Below are positions 17,249 to 26,233 of a stretch of DNA of 47,015 bases, piece after piece. The stretch comes from Pseudomonas sp. Irchel 3E20 (lineage in GTDB: Bacteria; Pseudomonadota; Gammaproteobacteria; Pseudomonadales; Pseudomonadaceae): positions 1 to 47,015 of the forward strand of contig NZ_FYEE01000019.1 in assembly GCF_900187645.1 (NCBI RefSeq), in the 5' to 3' direction. The position numbers were made by a program, and so were the translations under genes. How positions within the stretch are numbered: the first letter of the stretch is position 1; the number at the start of each line of letters is the position of its first letter. Under the pieces are notes generated by a model. That model saw only the letters and a list, made by a program, of their open reading frames with translations. It was not told where the DNA came from and searched no databases.

Positions 17249-18361
17249 ATGTCGATCGTTGTCGAGGATTTAGCCTTAGGAGCAAACGGCCTGTCGGTCA
17301 TGGTCAAAGACACCATCGACATCGCCGGTTACCCGACCCGTGCTTCAAGCCGTGCATTGGCTGATGCCCCGGCCGCGGCAGAACATGCCCAGGTGGTGGC
17401 GGCATTGCTGGCGGCGGGCTGGCGGGTCACCGGCAAAACCAGCCTGCATGAACTGGCCTTCGGCACCACCGGCCTCAACGCCTGGACCGGCACCCCGGCC
17501 AACCCGCGTTATCCGGGCTACATCCCGGGCGGTTCTTCCAGTGGTTCGGCGGCGGCGGTGGCGGCGGGGCTGTGCGATGTGGCCCTGGGCACCGACACTG
17601 GCGGCTCGGTGCGCATACCGGCGGCCTGCTGCGGTGTGTTTGGCCTTAAACCCACCTTCGGCCGTGTCAGCCGCCAGGGTGTGATGCCCGCCCGCAGCAG
17701 CCTCGATTGCGTGGGGCCGCTGGCGCGGGACATGGACAGCCTGATCGCGGCGATGCACGCCATCGCCCCCACCTTCACCACACCCAAGTTGCCCCACAGC
17801 CTGACCATTGGCGTGGTCGGCGTAGCGGCCTGTGCCCCGGTTCAGGTGGCCGTGAGCCAGGCCCTGGCCCGCTGCGGCTGGCCGTTGGTGGCGCAATCAC
17901 TGCCGGGCATGGCCGCTGCTTATGGCGCGGCAATGGCGGTCATCAACGGCGAAACCTGGGCCGCTTGCGGCCATCTCCTGGCAACCGGCCATGTCGGCAA
18001 CGACGTCGCCGAGCGCCTGCGCGCCGCCAGCCTGACCTCGCCTCAAGCCTTGGCCGATGCCGACATTATCCGCCGCGCCTTTACCGCAGAAGTGGACGCA
18101 GCCCTGGCCGTCACGCCGATCCTGGCCCTGCCGACCATGCCCGATTTGCCCTTGCTGGTCGCCGATGCGGCCGACACCCGCGCCGCCCTGGGCATGACGT
18201 CCCTGGTGCGCGCTTTCAATCTGTCCGGCCACCCGGCCCTGAGCATCCCGTTGCACAGCGCTTCGGGGCTGCCGGTAGGCCTTCAACTCATTGCCGCCCA
18301 TGGCGCGGACGAACTGCTGTGCGCAGTCGCCCGCGAACTGGCCCGGCGCCTGGAAGAGTAA
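17249..18361 (+). CDS. iacH: amidase signature family protein IacH
   Basis: A 370-residue amidase-signature enzyme. The Ser-cisSer-Lys triad is represented by Lys20 in VKD, the GGSSSGS stretch at residues 94-100 and the nucleophile Ser120 in DTGGS. It is shorter than many family members (about 450-500 residues), mostly at the C-terminus. IacH is a known member of iac clusters and is thought to hydrolyse an amide or lactam intermediate after ring oxidation of IAA; its exact substrate is less certain than those of IacA and IacE. It is the first gene of the plus-strand operon, 28 bp before iacA. Confidence 0.85.
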   Translation: MSIVVEDLALGANGLSVMVKDTIDIAGYPTRASSRALADAPAAAEHAQVVAALLAAGWRVTGKTSLHELAFGTTGLNAWTGTPANPRYPGYIPGGSSSGSAAAVAAGLCDVALGTDTGGSVRIPAACCGVFGLKPTFGRVSRQGVMPARSSLDCVGPLARDMDSLIAAMHAIAPTFTTPKLPHSLTIGVVGVAACAPVQVAVSQALARCGWPLVAQSLPGMAAAYGAAMAVINGETWAACGHLLATGHVGNDVAERLRAASLTSPQALADADIIRRAFTAEVDAALAVTPILALPTMPDLPLLVADAADTRAALGMTSLVRAFNLSGHPALSIPLHSASGLPVGLQLIAAHGADELLCAVARELARRLEE

Positions 18362-18388
18362 ATCGTGATGCTGACTATGGAGAAACCC

Positions 18389-19561
18389 ATGAACGCGCCA
18401 AGCGAGCTGAATCAACAGCGTTGCGTGCCGATCACGGCCAATGAAGCGTTTCAACAGTTGCTGGCCGAGATCCGTACCCGCGCCCGCAGCGAAGAGTTCG
18501 ACCAACAGAAATTCATCTCCCAGGACATCATCGAGCGCTTTCGCACGCTCGGTGTGTACCGTGCCCTGGTGCCCAAGCGCTTTGGCGGTGACGAGCGCTC
18601 GCCCGCCGAGTTCTGCCAAATGGTCGAAGACATCTCGGTGGCCGACGGCTCGGCCGGTTGGGTCGCAAGCTTCGGCATGAGCCCGGTGTACCTGGCGGCG
18701 CTGCCCCTGGAAACCATCAAGAAGATTTACGCCGACTCGCCCGACGTGGTCTTCGCCGGCGGCATCTTTCCACCCCAACCTGCGGCTTTTGTCGAGGGCG
18801 GGTTGCAGGTCAACGGGCGCTGGAAGTTCTCCAGCGGCTGCATGGGCGCCTCGCTGATCGGCGTCGGCATCAGCCCGAAAAACGGCGAGATGCTTGGCCT
18901 GCCACGCCTGGCGGTGATGCCACGGGAAAAAGTGCGCATCGAGGAAACCTGGAACGTCGTGGGCCTGGTCGGCACCGGCAGCCACGACGTGGTGGTCGAA
19001 GGTGTGGTGGTACCGGAGGAGTGGACCTTCGTACGCGGCGGCCCGGCCAACCTGGACGAGCCGTTCTTCCGCTACCCGTCGCTGTCTTTTGCCACCCAGG
19101 TGTTGTCGGTGGTGGGCCTGGGCGTGGCCCGTGCGGCCCTGGACGAGTTGAGCGGCATGGCCAGCGGGCGCATCTCGGTAACCGGCGCGCCGTCGTTGTC
19201 CGACCGGCCCCTGGCCCAGGTCGAAATGGCCAAGGCCGAAGCCTCCCTGCGGGCGGCGCGTTCGTGGTTCTACCAAGCCATCGACGATGCCTGGGCCAGT
19301 GTCCTGGCGGGCGACCCGGTGAGCGTCGAGCAGACCAACATGCTGCGCCTGTCCTCGACCCACGCCACCCGCGTGGCAGCCGAGGTGGCGCGCACCGCGC
19401 AAATGCTCTCGGGCATGAGCGGGGTCTACCGCACCAGCCCGCTGTCGCGCTTTGTCAACGACACCCAGGTCATTACCCAGCACGCCTTCATGGGCGACAT
19501 GACCTACCAGAACGCCGGCGCGATTTTCTTCGGCAACAAGCCGCTGCCCGGCTACCTGTAA
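18389..19561 (+). CDS. iacA: indole-3-acetate monooxygenase IacA (acyl-CoA dehydrogenase fold)
   Basis: A 390-residue flavin-dependent monooxygenase with the acyl-CoA dehydrogenase fold (group D). It is close in length and sequence style to IacA of Pseudomonas, which performs the first oxidation of IAA on the indole ring. The ATG at 18389 has GGAG six bases upstream; in-frame GTG/ATG codons further upstream lack this. Visible family parts are the N-terminal helical domain, the central barrel with GRWKFSSGC, and the C-terminal four-helix bundle. It needs reduced flavin, supplied by IacG at the end of the same operon. Confidence 0.92.
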   Translation: MNAPSELNQQRCVPITANEAFQQLLAEIRTRARSEEFDQQKFISQDIIERFRTLGVYRALVPKRFGGDERSPAEFCQMVEDISVADGSAGWVASFGMSPVYLAALPLETIKKIYADSPDVVFAGGIFPPQPAAFVEGGLQVNGRWKFSSGCMGASLIGVGISPKNGEMLGLPRLAVMPREKVRIEETWNVVGLVGTGSHDVVVEGVVVPEEWTFVRGGPANLDEPFFRYPSLSFATQVLSVVGLGVARAALDELSGMASGRISVTGAPSLSDRPLAQVEMAKAEASLRAARSWFYQAIDDAWASVLAGDPVSVEQTNMLRLSSTHATRVAAEVARTAQMLSGMSGVYRTSPLSRFVNDTQVITQHAFMGDMTYQNAGAIFFGNKPLPGYL

Positions 19562-19589
19562 TTTTTCTCAACTCGAATCGGTGAACCCC

Positions 19590-19949
19590 ATGAGCGACAA
19601 AAAAGCCCTGCGCGTCCTGTTTTGCATCGGCATCAACCAAAACTTCTTCGATGCCCCGCGCCCCGAAGCCCTGGAAGTCTGGGCGGCGTTCGGCGCCATG
19701 TGGAACGGCATTGCCGACCTGCCGGGCGTGACCGTGCTGGGCAACATGGACGACGACCAGAGCATGGTCGGCCCGTCCGCCGGCTGGCCCTGGACCACCT
19801 ACCTGCTGGCCGACGTGCCGGACATCGAAACCGTCCACGCTGCCTGCAACCTGTTCCGTACCACGGCGGTGGGTGATGGCCCGTACAAACTGTGGAAGTA
19901 CTGCAAGGTCGAGGCCCGCACCGGGCGTGAACTGATTATCCAGCGCTGA
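19590..19949 (+). CDS. iacB: small conserved protein IacB
   Basis: A 119-residue protein immediately downstream of iacA. The sequence, with the LRVLFCIGINQNFF opening and a dense Trp/Pro centre (GWPWTTYLLADV), matches the small protein of iac clusters named IacB. An ATG at 19590 with GGTGA upstream is preferred over the in-frame GTG at 19581. IacB has no well-defined catalytic fold that I can recognise; reports place it in the middle of the IAA pathway. It has no signal peptide and should be cytoplasmic. Confidence 0.85.
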   Translation: MSDKKALRVLFCIGINQNFFDAPRPEALEVWAAFGAMWNGIADLPGVTVLGNMDDDQSMVGPSAGWPWTTYLLADVPDIETVHAACNLFRTTAVGDGPYKLWKYCKVEARTGRELIIQR

Positions 19950-19964
19950 GCCTGCGAGGTCGCC

Positions 19965-20495
19965 ATGTCGTCACACGAGCACATTCGCGCGCTGGAGCTG
20001 CGCCTGGAGCAACTGGAAAGCGAGAACGCGATCCGCGCCTGCATGAACCGCTACATGTTCCTGTGCGACGAGTTGGGCGTGGCTTCGCCCCTCGACGAAC
20101 TGGCCGGGCTGTTCACCGAAGACGCGGTCTGGGAAGGCAAGGGTGCCAAGTACCAGAACAGCTTCGGCGGCTATCAGGGGCGCGCGGCGATCAAGGCGAT
20201 GTTCGCCACTTATATGGTGGAGCCTGCGCATTTTTCGCTGAACGTGCACTTCCTGACCTCGGAGCTGATCCAGGTCAGCGGTGACAGCGCCCAGGCCAGT
20301 TGGGTGATGTTGCAGGCCTCGACCTTCGCCTCGGGGGCCTCGCACCTCAACAGCGCCCGCCTGACGGTGCGTTTTACCCGGGAGCAAGGGCAGTGGCGCA
20401 TGGCGCACTTCCAGACCGAGAACCTGTTCAGCCGCCCCGTGAGCACCTGGAACAGCGCCGCGCACCTGCCCGTGCCCGGCAAGCCCGGCCAGTGA
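19965..20495 (+). CDS. iacI: SnoaL/NTF2-like protein IacI
   Basis: A 176-residue protein with an N-terminal helix (LELRLEQLESE) and an NTF2/SnoaL-like alpha+beta barrel, including the Asp-rich ELAGLFTEDAVWEG segment and the TVRFTREQGQWRMAHF strand pair. It corresponds in position and type to IacI of iac clusters. Its role is not firmly known; isomerase or hydratase-like activity on an IAA intermediate is plausible. It sits 15 bp after iacB and 47 bp before iacC. Confidence 0.82.
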   Translation: MSSHEHIRALELRLEQLESENAIRACMNRYMFLCDELGVASPLDELAGLFTEDAVWEGKGAKYQNSFGGYQGRAAIKAMFATYMVEPAHFSLNVHFLTSELIQVSGDSAQASWVMLQASTFASGASHLNSARLTVRFTREQGQWRMAHFQTENLFSRPVSTWNSAAHLPVPGKPGQ

Positions 20496-20542
20496 CCCCC
20501 AGAATTCTTAGAGTCGGCGAACCGAGCCGACGAGGAGTGACC

Positions 20543-21820
20543 GTGAATAACCTGATAAACACCGTAACCCTGGACGCTTGCCCGTCCGACCTGGTCCAGA
20601 GCGACCGCGTGCACACGTCACTGTACACCGACGCCAAGCTGTTTGACGAGGAACTGGAAAAGATCTTCTACAGCACCTGGATCTGGGTGGCCCACGCCAG
20701 CGAAATTCCCGAGTCCGGCAGCTACAAGAGCACCTACATCGGCAAGCAACCGGTGATTGTGGTGCGCGACCGCAAAAAAGACGTGCACGTGCTGCTCAAC
20801 CGCTGCCGCCACCGCGGGGCCACAGTGTGCGAACACAAAAAGGGCAAGACCAACAGCTTCGTCTGCCCGTACCACGGCTGGAGCTACGCCCTGGACGGCA
20901 GCCTGCGCGGTGTGCCACACCCGGAAAGCTACGCCGATTGCCTGGACAAGGCCGAACTGCCCCTGGTCAGCCTGCGGGTGGAGCAATACAACGGCATGAT
21001 CTTCGCCACCTTCAAGGACGATATCGAGCCGTTGGCCGACTACCTGGGTGCGGCAAAAAAATGGATCGACCTGTTCATGAAGCAGGGCGCCGGCTACCCG
21101 GTGAAAGTCGGCGGTGAGCACCGCTTCCGCTTCCCCGGCAACTGGAAAATTCAGTTGGAAAACACCACCGACGCCTACCACTTCCCGTTGGTGCATAAGT
21201 CGTTCCTGTCCTCGGTGGACGAGCAGACCCTGGAGTTGTTCGACTTCGTGCAAGGGCCGGGCTACGTCGAAGACCTGGGCAACGGCCACAGCGTGATGGT
21301 GATGATCCCCGACCTGGTGGACCTTGAAGCTAACCTCGAGCTGCCGATCCCGGAGCGCTTCGAAGACCTCGCCGCGCAACTGCGCGCCGAAGGCCACGAG
21401 GAGGCGGCGGTGCGGCGCATCGTGCGCGCGGTGGGCGGTTCGGGCTTCAACCTCAACCTGTTCCCCAACATCGCTTGCTCCATGGCGTTCTTCCGGGTGC
21501 TGCAACCGATCGCGGTGAACGAAACCGAGATCCACCACGCCGTCATCACCATGGACGGCGGCCCGGCCGTGGCCAACCGTTATCGCCTGCGCCTGCACGA
21601 ACACTTCCAGGGCCCGATGGGCTTTGGCACCCCGGACGACTCCGAAGCCTGGGAGCGCGTACAGCGCGGCGCCAGCGCCGGCAGCGACCTGTGGATCATG
21701 CTCAACCGTGGTTTGCCGGGCGAGAAAGCCTCCGCCGATGGCCGGGTGAGCGACGTGAGCGCCGAAACCGGTATGCGGGCGGGCTACCAGCAGTGGAAAA
21801 AGATGATGTCGGCCAAGTGA
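20543..21820 (+). CDS. iacC: Rieske oxygenase alpha subunit IacC
   Basis: A 425-residue terminal oxygenase large subunit. The Rieske [2Fe-2S] ligands are Cys88, His90, Cys108 and His111. The mononuclear iron site is His213, His218 and a distal acidic residue, with the bridging Asp210 present. The start is a GTG with GGAG upstream; the frame is open further upstream but that part overlaps iacI. IacC with IacD forms the oxygenase that acts late in IAA breakdown to give catechol, receiving electrons from the IacF reductase. Confidence 0.92.
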   Translation: MNNLINTVTLDACPSDLVQSDRVHTSLYTDAKLFDEELEKIFYSTWIWVAHASEIPESGSYKSTYIGKQPVIVVRDRKKDVHVLLNRCRHRGATVCEHKKGKTNSFVCPYHGWSYALDGSLRGVPHPESYADCLDKAELPLVSLRVEQYNGMIFATFKDDIEPLADYLGAAKKWIDLFMKQGAGYPVKVGGEHRFRFPGNWKIQLENTTDAYHFPLVHKSFLSSVDEQTLELFDFVQGPGYVEDLGNGHSVMVMIPDLVDLEANLELPIPERFEDLAAQLRAEGHEEAAVRRIVRAVGGSGFNLNLFPNIACSMAFFRVLQPIAVNETEIHHAVITMDGGPAVANRYRLRLHEHFQGPMGFGTPDDSEAWERVQRGASAGSDLWIMLNRGLPGEKASADGRVSDVSAETGMRAGYQQWKKMMSAK

Positions 21821-21831
21821 CGGAGAACCCC

Positions 21832-22311
21832 ATGAACAACCTGCAATTGCTCAACCAAGTCAGCGCTTTCATCTGGCAGGAAGCGGACATGCTCGACCAC
21901 GGCGAATTCGCCGCGTGGCTGGAGCTGTGGACCGAGACGGCGACCTACATCATCCCCATCGACCCGTTGGAAACCGATTTCGAGAACACCCTCAACTACG
22001 CCTACGACGACCACCACATGCGCCAGTTGCGCGTCACGCGCCTGACCAGCGGCGAGTCGATCTCCACCACGCCACGGGCGCGCACCGTGCGCAGCCAGTC
22101 GCGCTTTCGCGTGCTCAGCGACGAGCAGGGCGTGGTCACCGTGCGGTGCGCGCAGAACCTGCGCGAGTTCCGCAAGGACGTGCTCAAGCAGTACACCGCC
22201 GACGTCACCTTCGAGCTGGTGCGCAGCGGCGACAGCTTCAAGATCCAGCGCAAGCTGATCCAGCTCATCAACTCCACCGACACCCTGGCGGGTATCGGCT
22301 ACATCCTCTGA
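21832..22311 (+). CDS. iacD: Rieske oxygenase beta subunit IacD
   Basis: A 159-residue small subunit with the NTF2-like fold of ring-hydroxylating dioxygenases. FIWQEADMLDHGEFAAWLEL near the N-terminus and FRVLSDEQGVVTVR in the middle are typical. The ATG has GGAG upstream and lies 11 bp after iacC, so the subunits are co-translated. It serves to hold the alpha subunits in an a3b3 assembly; it has no cofactor ligands of its own. Confidence 0.92.
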   Translation: MNNLQLLNQVSAFIWQEADMLDHGEFAAWLELWTETATYIIPIDPLETDFENTLNYAYDDHHMRQLRVTRLTSGESISTTPRARTVRSQSRFRVLSDEQGVVTVRCAQNLREFRKDVLKQYTADVTFELVRSGDSFKIQRKLIQLINSTDTLAGIGYIL

Positions 22312-22321
22312 GGGCTACGCC

Positions 22322-23062
22322 ATGACACAGGTCGCATTGGTCACCGGCGCCGGCCAGGGGCTGGGCAAGAGTATCGCCGAGCAACTGCTGGGCGCCGGTT
22401 ACCGGGTAGTGATAAGCGACCGCTCGCTGGCGGCGGCGCAAGCCAGCGCCGCGCAACTGGACGCCAGCGGCGAGCGGGTGCTGGCGCTCAAGCTCGACGT
22501 GGCCGACAAGGCCGATTTTGAAGGGGCGCTGGCGCAAGTAGTGGCCCATTGGGGCCAACTGCATGTACTGGTCAACAACGCGGCCATGACCATGACCACG
22601 CCTGTGATGCAGATCAGCCCGGAGGAATTCGACCGGGTGGTCAGCGTCAACCAGCGCGGCACCTTTGTCGGCTGCCAGGTGCTGGGCAGCTACCTCGCCG
22701 CGCAGGGCTACGGGCGGATCATCAACATGGCCTCCCTGGCGGGGCAGAACGGCGGCACGGCCACGGGCGCCCATTACGCGGCGTCCAAGGGCGCGATCAT
22801 CACCCTGACCAAGATCTTCGCCAAGGAGCTGGCGGCGAGCGGGGTCACGGTCAACGCCATCGCCCCGGGGCCCATCGAGTCGCCGGCGGTGCGCGCCGCC
22901 GTGCCGCCCGAGCGCTTGGAAAAACTGATCGAGGGCATCCCGGTCAAGCGCCTGGGGGACGCCGCGTTCATTGGCAAACTGGTCGTGCAACTGGCCGGCG
23001 AAGACGCCTACTTCACCACCGGGGCGACCTGGGACGTGAACGGCGGGCTGTTCATGCGTTAA
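22322..23062 (+). CDS. iacE: short-chain dehydrogenase IacE
   Basis: A 246-residue classical SDR. The cofactor motif TGAGQGLG is at the N-terminus, NNAA follows, and the catalytic Ser and YxxxK pair occur in ASLAGQ and HYAASK. IacE takes part in the second stage of IAA oxidation, leading to dioxindole-3-acetic acid in the characterised systems. It lies 10 bp after iacD and 79 bp before iacF. Confidence 0.88.
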   Translation: MTQVALVTGAGQGLGKSIAEQLLGAGYRVVISDRSLAAAQASAAQLDASGERVLALKLDVADKADFEGALAQVVAHWGQLHVLVNNAAMTMTTPVMQISPEEFDRVVSVNQRGTFVGCQVLGSYLAAQGYGRIINMASLAGQNGGTATGAHYAASKGAIITLTKIFAKELAASGVTVNAIAPGPIESPAVRAAVPPERLEKLIEGIPVKRLGDAAFIGKLVVQLAGEDAYFTTGATWDVNGGLFMR

Positions 23063-23141
23063 GCGTGCCGGCCGCAGGTTTGCAACCACAGCGGGGCGCG
23101 CCCAGGTGCGCGGCCCGACAACGAATTCAGGATGGTCCTGT

Positions 23142-24101
23142 ATGAGCGATCAATTATTGAAAGTCGTCGTGCGCAAGCGCGAGGAGCAGGGCGAAGGTGT
23201 CGTCGTCCTCGACCTGGGCGACCCGTCGGGGCAGGCCTTGCCCGCCTTCGAAGCGGGCGCCCATGTCGATATCCACCTCAAGGCCGGGCTGGTGCGCCAG
23301 TATTCCCTGTGCGGCGACCCGGCCAACGCCGGCGCCTATCGCTTGGGCGTGCTCAAGGACCCGGCCTCGCGCGGCGGTTCCCTGGCGGTGCATGAGCTTA
23401 TGCAAGTAGGGCGGGAAATCGACATCAGCCTGCCGCGCAACCACTTCCCCCTGGCGGGCGAGGCGCGGCGCTCGATCCTGATCGGCGGCGGTATCGGCAT
23501 CACGCCGATGGTGGCCATGGCCTACGCCCTGAACGCCCGCGACAGTGATTTCGAGCTGCATTACTGCGGCCGTTCCCGGGGCCGCAGCGCCTTCCTCGAT
23601 GAACTGGGCAACGCGGCGTTCGCGGCCCGGGTGCACACCCACTTCGACGACGAGGGCGAGGCTCAGAAGCTGGACCTGCGCAGCGTGCTGGGCACGCCCC
23701 AGGCCGGGGTGCATGTGTACGTCTGCGGGCCGGCCGGGTTCATGGACTGGGTCATCGCCCAGGCCCTGGGCGCGGGCTACGCGGACGACCATGTGCACCG
23801 CGAATACTTCCAGGTCGAAGTCGACGCCTCGGGCGCAGGCTTTGAAGTGGTGGCCCAGCGCAGCGGCAAGACCGTGCAAGTGGCCGAAGGCCAAAGCATC
23901 GTCGAGGCCCTGACGGCGGTGGGTATCAAGATTGAAGTGTCCTGTGAGCAGGGCGTGTGCGGCACTTGCCTGTGCGACGTGATTGAAGGCGAGCCGGACC
24001 ACCGCGACGTCTACCTCACCGACGACGAAAAAAGCGCCAATGACCAGATTCTGGTGTGCTGTTCCCGGGCCAAGTCCAAGAAACTGGTGCTGGATATCTG
24101 A
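23142..24101 (+). CDS. iacF: oxygenase reductase IacF (phthalate dioxygenase reductase type)
   Basis: A 319-residue reductase with flavin-binding domain first, then NAD-binding domain (IGGGIGITPM and CGPAGFMDWV), and a plant-type [2Fe-2S] ferredoxin domain at the C-terminus. Cluster ligands are Cys268, Cys273, Cys276 and Cys306. This order is that of phthalate dioxygenase reductase. The ATG at 23142 follows an AGGATG region. It passes electrons from NADH to the Rieske centre of IacC. Confidence 0.9.
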   Translation: MSDQLLKVVVRKREEQGEGVVVLDLGDPSGQALPAFEAGAHVDIHLKAGLVRQYSLCGDPANAGAYRLGVLKDPASRGGSLAVHELMQVGREIDISLPRNHFPLAGEARRSILIGGGIGITPMVAMAYALNARDSDFELHYCGRSRGRSAFLDELGNAAFAARVHTHFDDEGEAQKLDLRSVLGTPQAGVHVYVCGPAGFMDWVIAQALGAGYADDHVHREYFQVEVDASGAGFEVVAQRSGKTVQVAEGQSIVEALTAVGIKIEVSCEQGVCGTCLCDVIEGEPDHRDVYLTDDEKSANDQILVCCSRAKSKKLVLDI

Positions 24102-24120
24102 TAGACCGGAGGGTAAGACC

Positions 24121-24621
24121 ATGGTCGATACAACTGGATTTCGTAACTCAATGGCAATGCTCGGTGGCGCGGTGTCGGTCATCACCACCGACGGCCCCGC
24201 CGGGCGTTTCGGCTTCACCGCCTCGGCGGTGTGCAGCGTCACCGACCAGCCGCCGACCTTGCTGGTGTGCATGAATCGCTCGTCGTTTTCCAATGTGCAT
24301 TTCAAGAGCAACGGTGTGCTCAGCGTGAACGTGCTGACGCCCGGGCACCAGGAAGTCTCGGGGGCGTTTTCCAACCGTCACCTGGACACCGAGCAACGGT
24401 TTTCCTGCGCCTCCTGGAGCACCCTGGAAAGCGGCGCGCCGCTGCTGGACGAGGCGCTGGTGAGTTTCGACTGCCGCATTGCCCAGGCCCATGAAGTGGG
24501 TTCCCACACGATTTTCTATTGCGAGGTATTGGGTATCCGCAATGGCGAAAGCCAGGAAGGCCTGGTGTATTTCAACCGCGCCTACCACCGTTTGGGAGAT
24601 GCCTCAAAAGCGACTTCCTGA
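24121..24621 (+). CDS. iacG: flavin reductase IacG
   Basis: A 166-residue flavin reductase of the HpaC-like family, with GGAVSVITTDGPAGRFGFTAS at the N-terminus and the GDxxxH-like loop near the C-terminus replaced by an AHEVGSHTIF stretch. It supplies reduced flavin to the IacA monooxygenase. An AGGGTAAG ribosome binding site precedes the ATG, 19 bp after iacF. It is the last of the recognised iac genes in this operon. Confidence 0.88.
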   Translation: MVDTTGFRNSMAMLGGAVSVITTDGPAGRFGFTASAVCSVTDQPPTLLVCMNRSSFSNVHFKSNGVLSVNVLTPGHQEVSGAFSNRHLDTEQRFSCASWSTLESGAPLLDEALVSFDCRIAQAHEVGSHTIFYCEVLGIRNGESQEGLVYFNRAYHRLGDASKATS

Positions 24622-24837
24622 TGCAGTAAGTTGATAAGAGTTTTCCTGTTCGTTGTGTTTCAAGAATAAATAAAAAAGCGGTTGTCGCTGTTATGGCGAA
24701 TGGCTGTGTTACGACTTTTTTGCAGTAAGTGGTTATAAAAACAATACTGCGGATTGACTGCCGAAGTTTCACTTTTGCTGAATTAATCTGCTTCCACTAG
24801 CCGTGCCTGTGTGCATGTAAAAAAGAAGGAAAGTTCA
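24622..24837. promoter_or_regulatory. AT-rich gap between iacG and the porin with a repeated 10-mer
   Basis: A 216-bp AT-rich gap. The 10-mer TGCAGTAAGT occurs at 24622-24631 and again at 24721-24730, each followed by an AT-rich stretch. There is no strong intrinsic terminator after iacG. The gap may contain a separate promoter for the porin, with the repeated 10-mer as a candidate protein-binding motif. Confidence 0.35.
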
Positions 24838-26115
24838 ATGTTCCAGAAGAGCTGGGTAAGCCGTGGCGTCACCACTGCGGCCGTGATGGGGATCTTCACA
24901 CCTGTGGTTGCACAGGCCGACTTCGTTGATGACAGCCAAGTCAGCCTGGGGATGCGCAACTTTTATATCGACCGCGACTACAAACAACATGAAGCGCCGC
25001 AATCGCGTATTGGCAGCTGGACCCAAGGCTTCGACTTTCGCGCGATCTCCGGCTACACCGAAGGCACGCTGCAGTTCGGCCTGGACCTCTCGGCGCAGTA
25101 CGCCTATCGCCTGGACGGCGGCGGTGGCCGGGGCCCAGACACGATCATCCCGTATGACGCCAGCAAGGGCGAGCAAGTGCGTGACTACGGCCGCGCGGCG
25201 CTCACCGCCAAGGTGCGCTACAACAAGACGGAACTGAAAATCGGTGAACTAAGGCCCACGTTGCCCGTGGCCTACATGGACGATTCGCGGCAGTTGATTA
25301 CCACCTATCACGGCGTACAACTTGAATCCAAGGACGTGGACAACCTGACCCTCACCGCCGGGCGCTTTACCGAAATCAGTTCGCGCGAATCCTCCAACAC
25401 CGAGAAGATGTACTTGTTCAACGGCCCCAATGTGCAGCGGCGCAGTGACGGCTTGAACTTTGGTGGCGCGACCTATGCATTTACCCCGAACTTGTCGGCT
25501 ACTTACTTTTTTGGGCAGTTGGAAGATATCTATAAGCAACATTACCTGGGCTTGACCTATAACCATGACTTGGGCGGCGGTTATGGCCTGAAGACGGACT
25601 TGCGTTACTTCAATAACAGTGAAGACGGCAAGGCCCTATATGGAGATATCGACAACCAGTCCTACGGCGTCATGACCACCCTGAAAAAGGGCGCCCATGC
25701 CTTGGGTGTCGGCTATCAGCGCATGCTCGGCGACTCCTCCTTCCCGACCCTCAACGGCTACGCGCCGCAGCCGTACCTGGTCAACTGGTCCACGGTGGCG
25801 TTCGTCAAGCCCAACGAGAGTTCCTGGCAATTGCGCTATGACTACAACTTCGCCGGCATGGGCTTGCCGGGGCTCAAATTCATGACCCGCTACCTGCGTG
25901 GCAGCGGCGTGGACCGTGGCCGCAACGACCTGGACCAAAACGTCGAGAGTGAACGCAACATCGTCCTTGGTTATGTGGTGCAAAGCGGGCCACTCAAGGA
26001 CGTGGGGTTTGAATGGCGGCGCATCGACGTGAAAACCCGCTACGGCAACGGCAAGGCCTCGGGCGCGGACTATGAGGAAAACCGCCTGATTACCACCTAC
26101 ACCTGGAAGTTCTGA
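24838..26115 (+). CDS. OprD-family outer-membrane porin
   Basis: A 425-residue outer-membrane porin with a signal peptide of about 26 residues ending in AQA. The mature part opens with DFVDDSQVSLGMRNFYIDRD, the family hallmark, and ends in a C-terminal Phe within ITTYTWKF, as needed for outer-membrane assembly. The start at 24838 has AAGGAAAG upstream. It is directly downstream of iacG and probably passes IAA or related aromatic acids. A close paralogue lies at 36238-37494 by the ant genes. Confidence 0.92.
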   Translation: MFQKSWVSRGVTTAAVMGIFTPVVAQADFVDDSQVSLGMRNFYIDRDYKQHEAPQSRIGSWTQGFDFRAISGYTEGTLQFGLDLSAQYAYRLDGGGGRGPDTIIPYDASKGEQVRDYGRAALTAKVRYNKTELKIGELRPTLPVAYMDDSRQLITTYHGVQLESKDVDNLTLTAGRFTEISSRESSNTEKMYLFNGPNVQRRSDGLNFGGATYAFTPNLSATYFFGQLEDIYKQHYLGLTYNHDLGGGYGLKTDLRYFNNSEDGKALYGDIDNQSYGVMTTLKKGAHALGVGYQRMLGDSSFPTLNGYAPQPYLVNWSTVAFVKPNESSWQLRYDYNFAGMGLPGLKFMTRYLRGSGVDRGRNDLDQNVESERNIVLGYVVQSGPLKDVGFEWRRIDVKTRYGNGKASGADYEENRLITTYTWKF

Positions 26116-26169
26116 CAGCTCCGGTGCTGCCCGCGCATCGGGCAGCCTCGCGCTTCACCGGTTTCCTTC

Positions 26170-26198
26170 GCCCGGGCCACTCTTGCCGGGCTTTTTTT
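26170..26198 (+). terminator. intrinsic terminator after the iac operon and porin
   Basis: GCCCGG and CCGGGC pair around a 10-nt loop, followed by seven T. Another hairpin just upstream, GCTGCCCG with CGGGCAGC at 26126-26146, has no T-tract. Together they separate the porin from the hydroxy-acid dehydrogenase gene, so transcription of the latter may need its own promoter or read-through. Confidence 0.8.
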
Positions 26199-26233
26199 CG
26201 CGGCGCGTTTACGCCGCCCTCCAAGGATTACCT

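Noticed and set aside
17897..19483. 528-codon minus-strand frame opposite iacH and iacA
   Set aside because: A shadow of two genes with clear family motifs on the other strand; its translation is repetitive and without a plausible start site.
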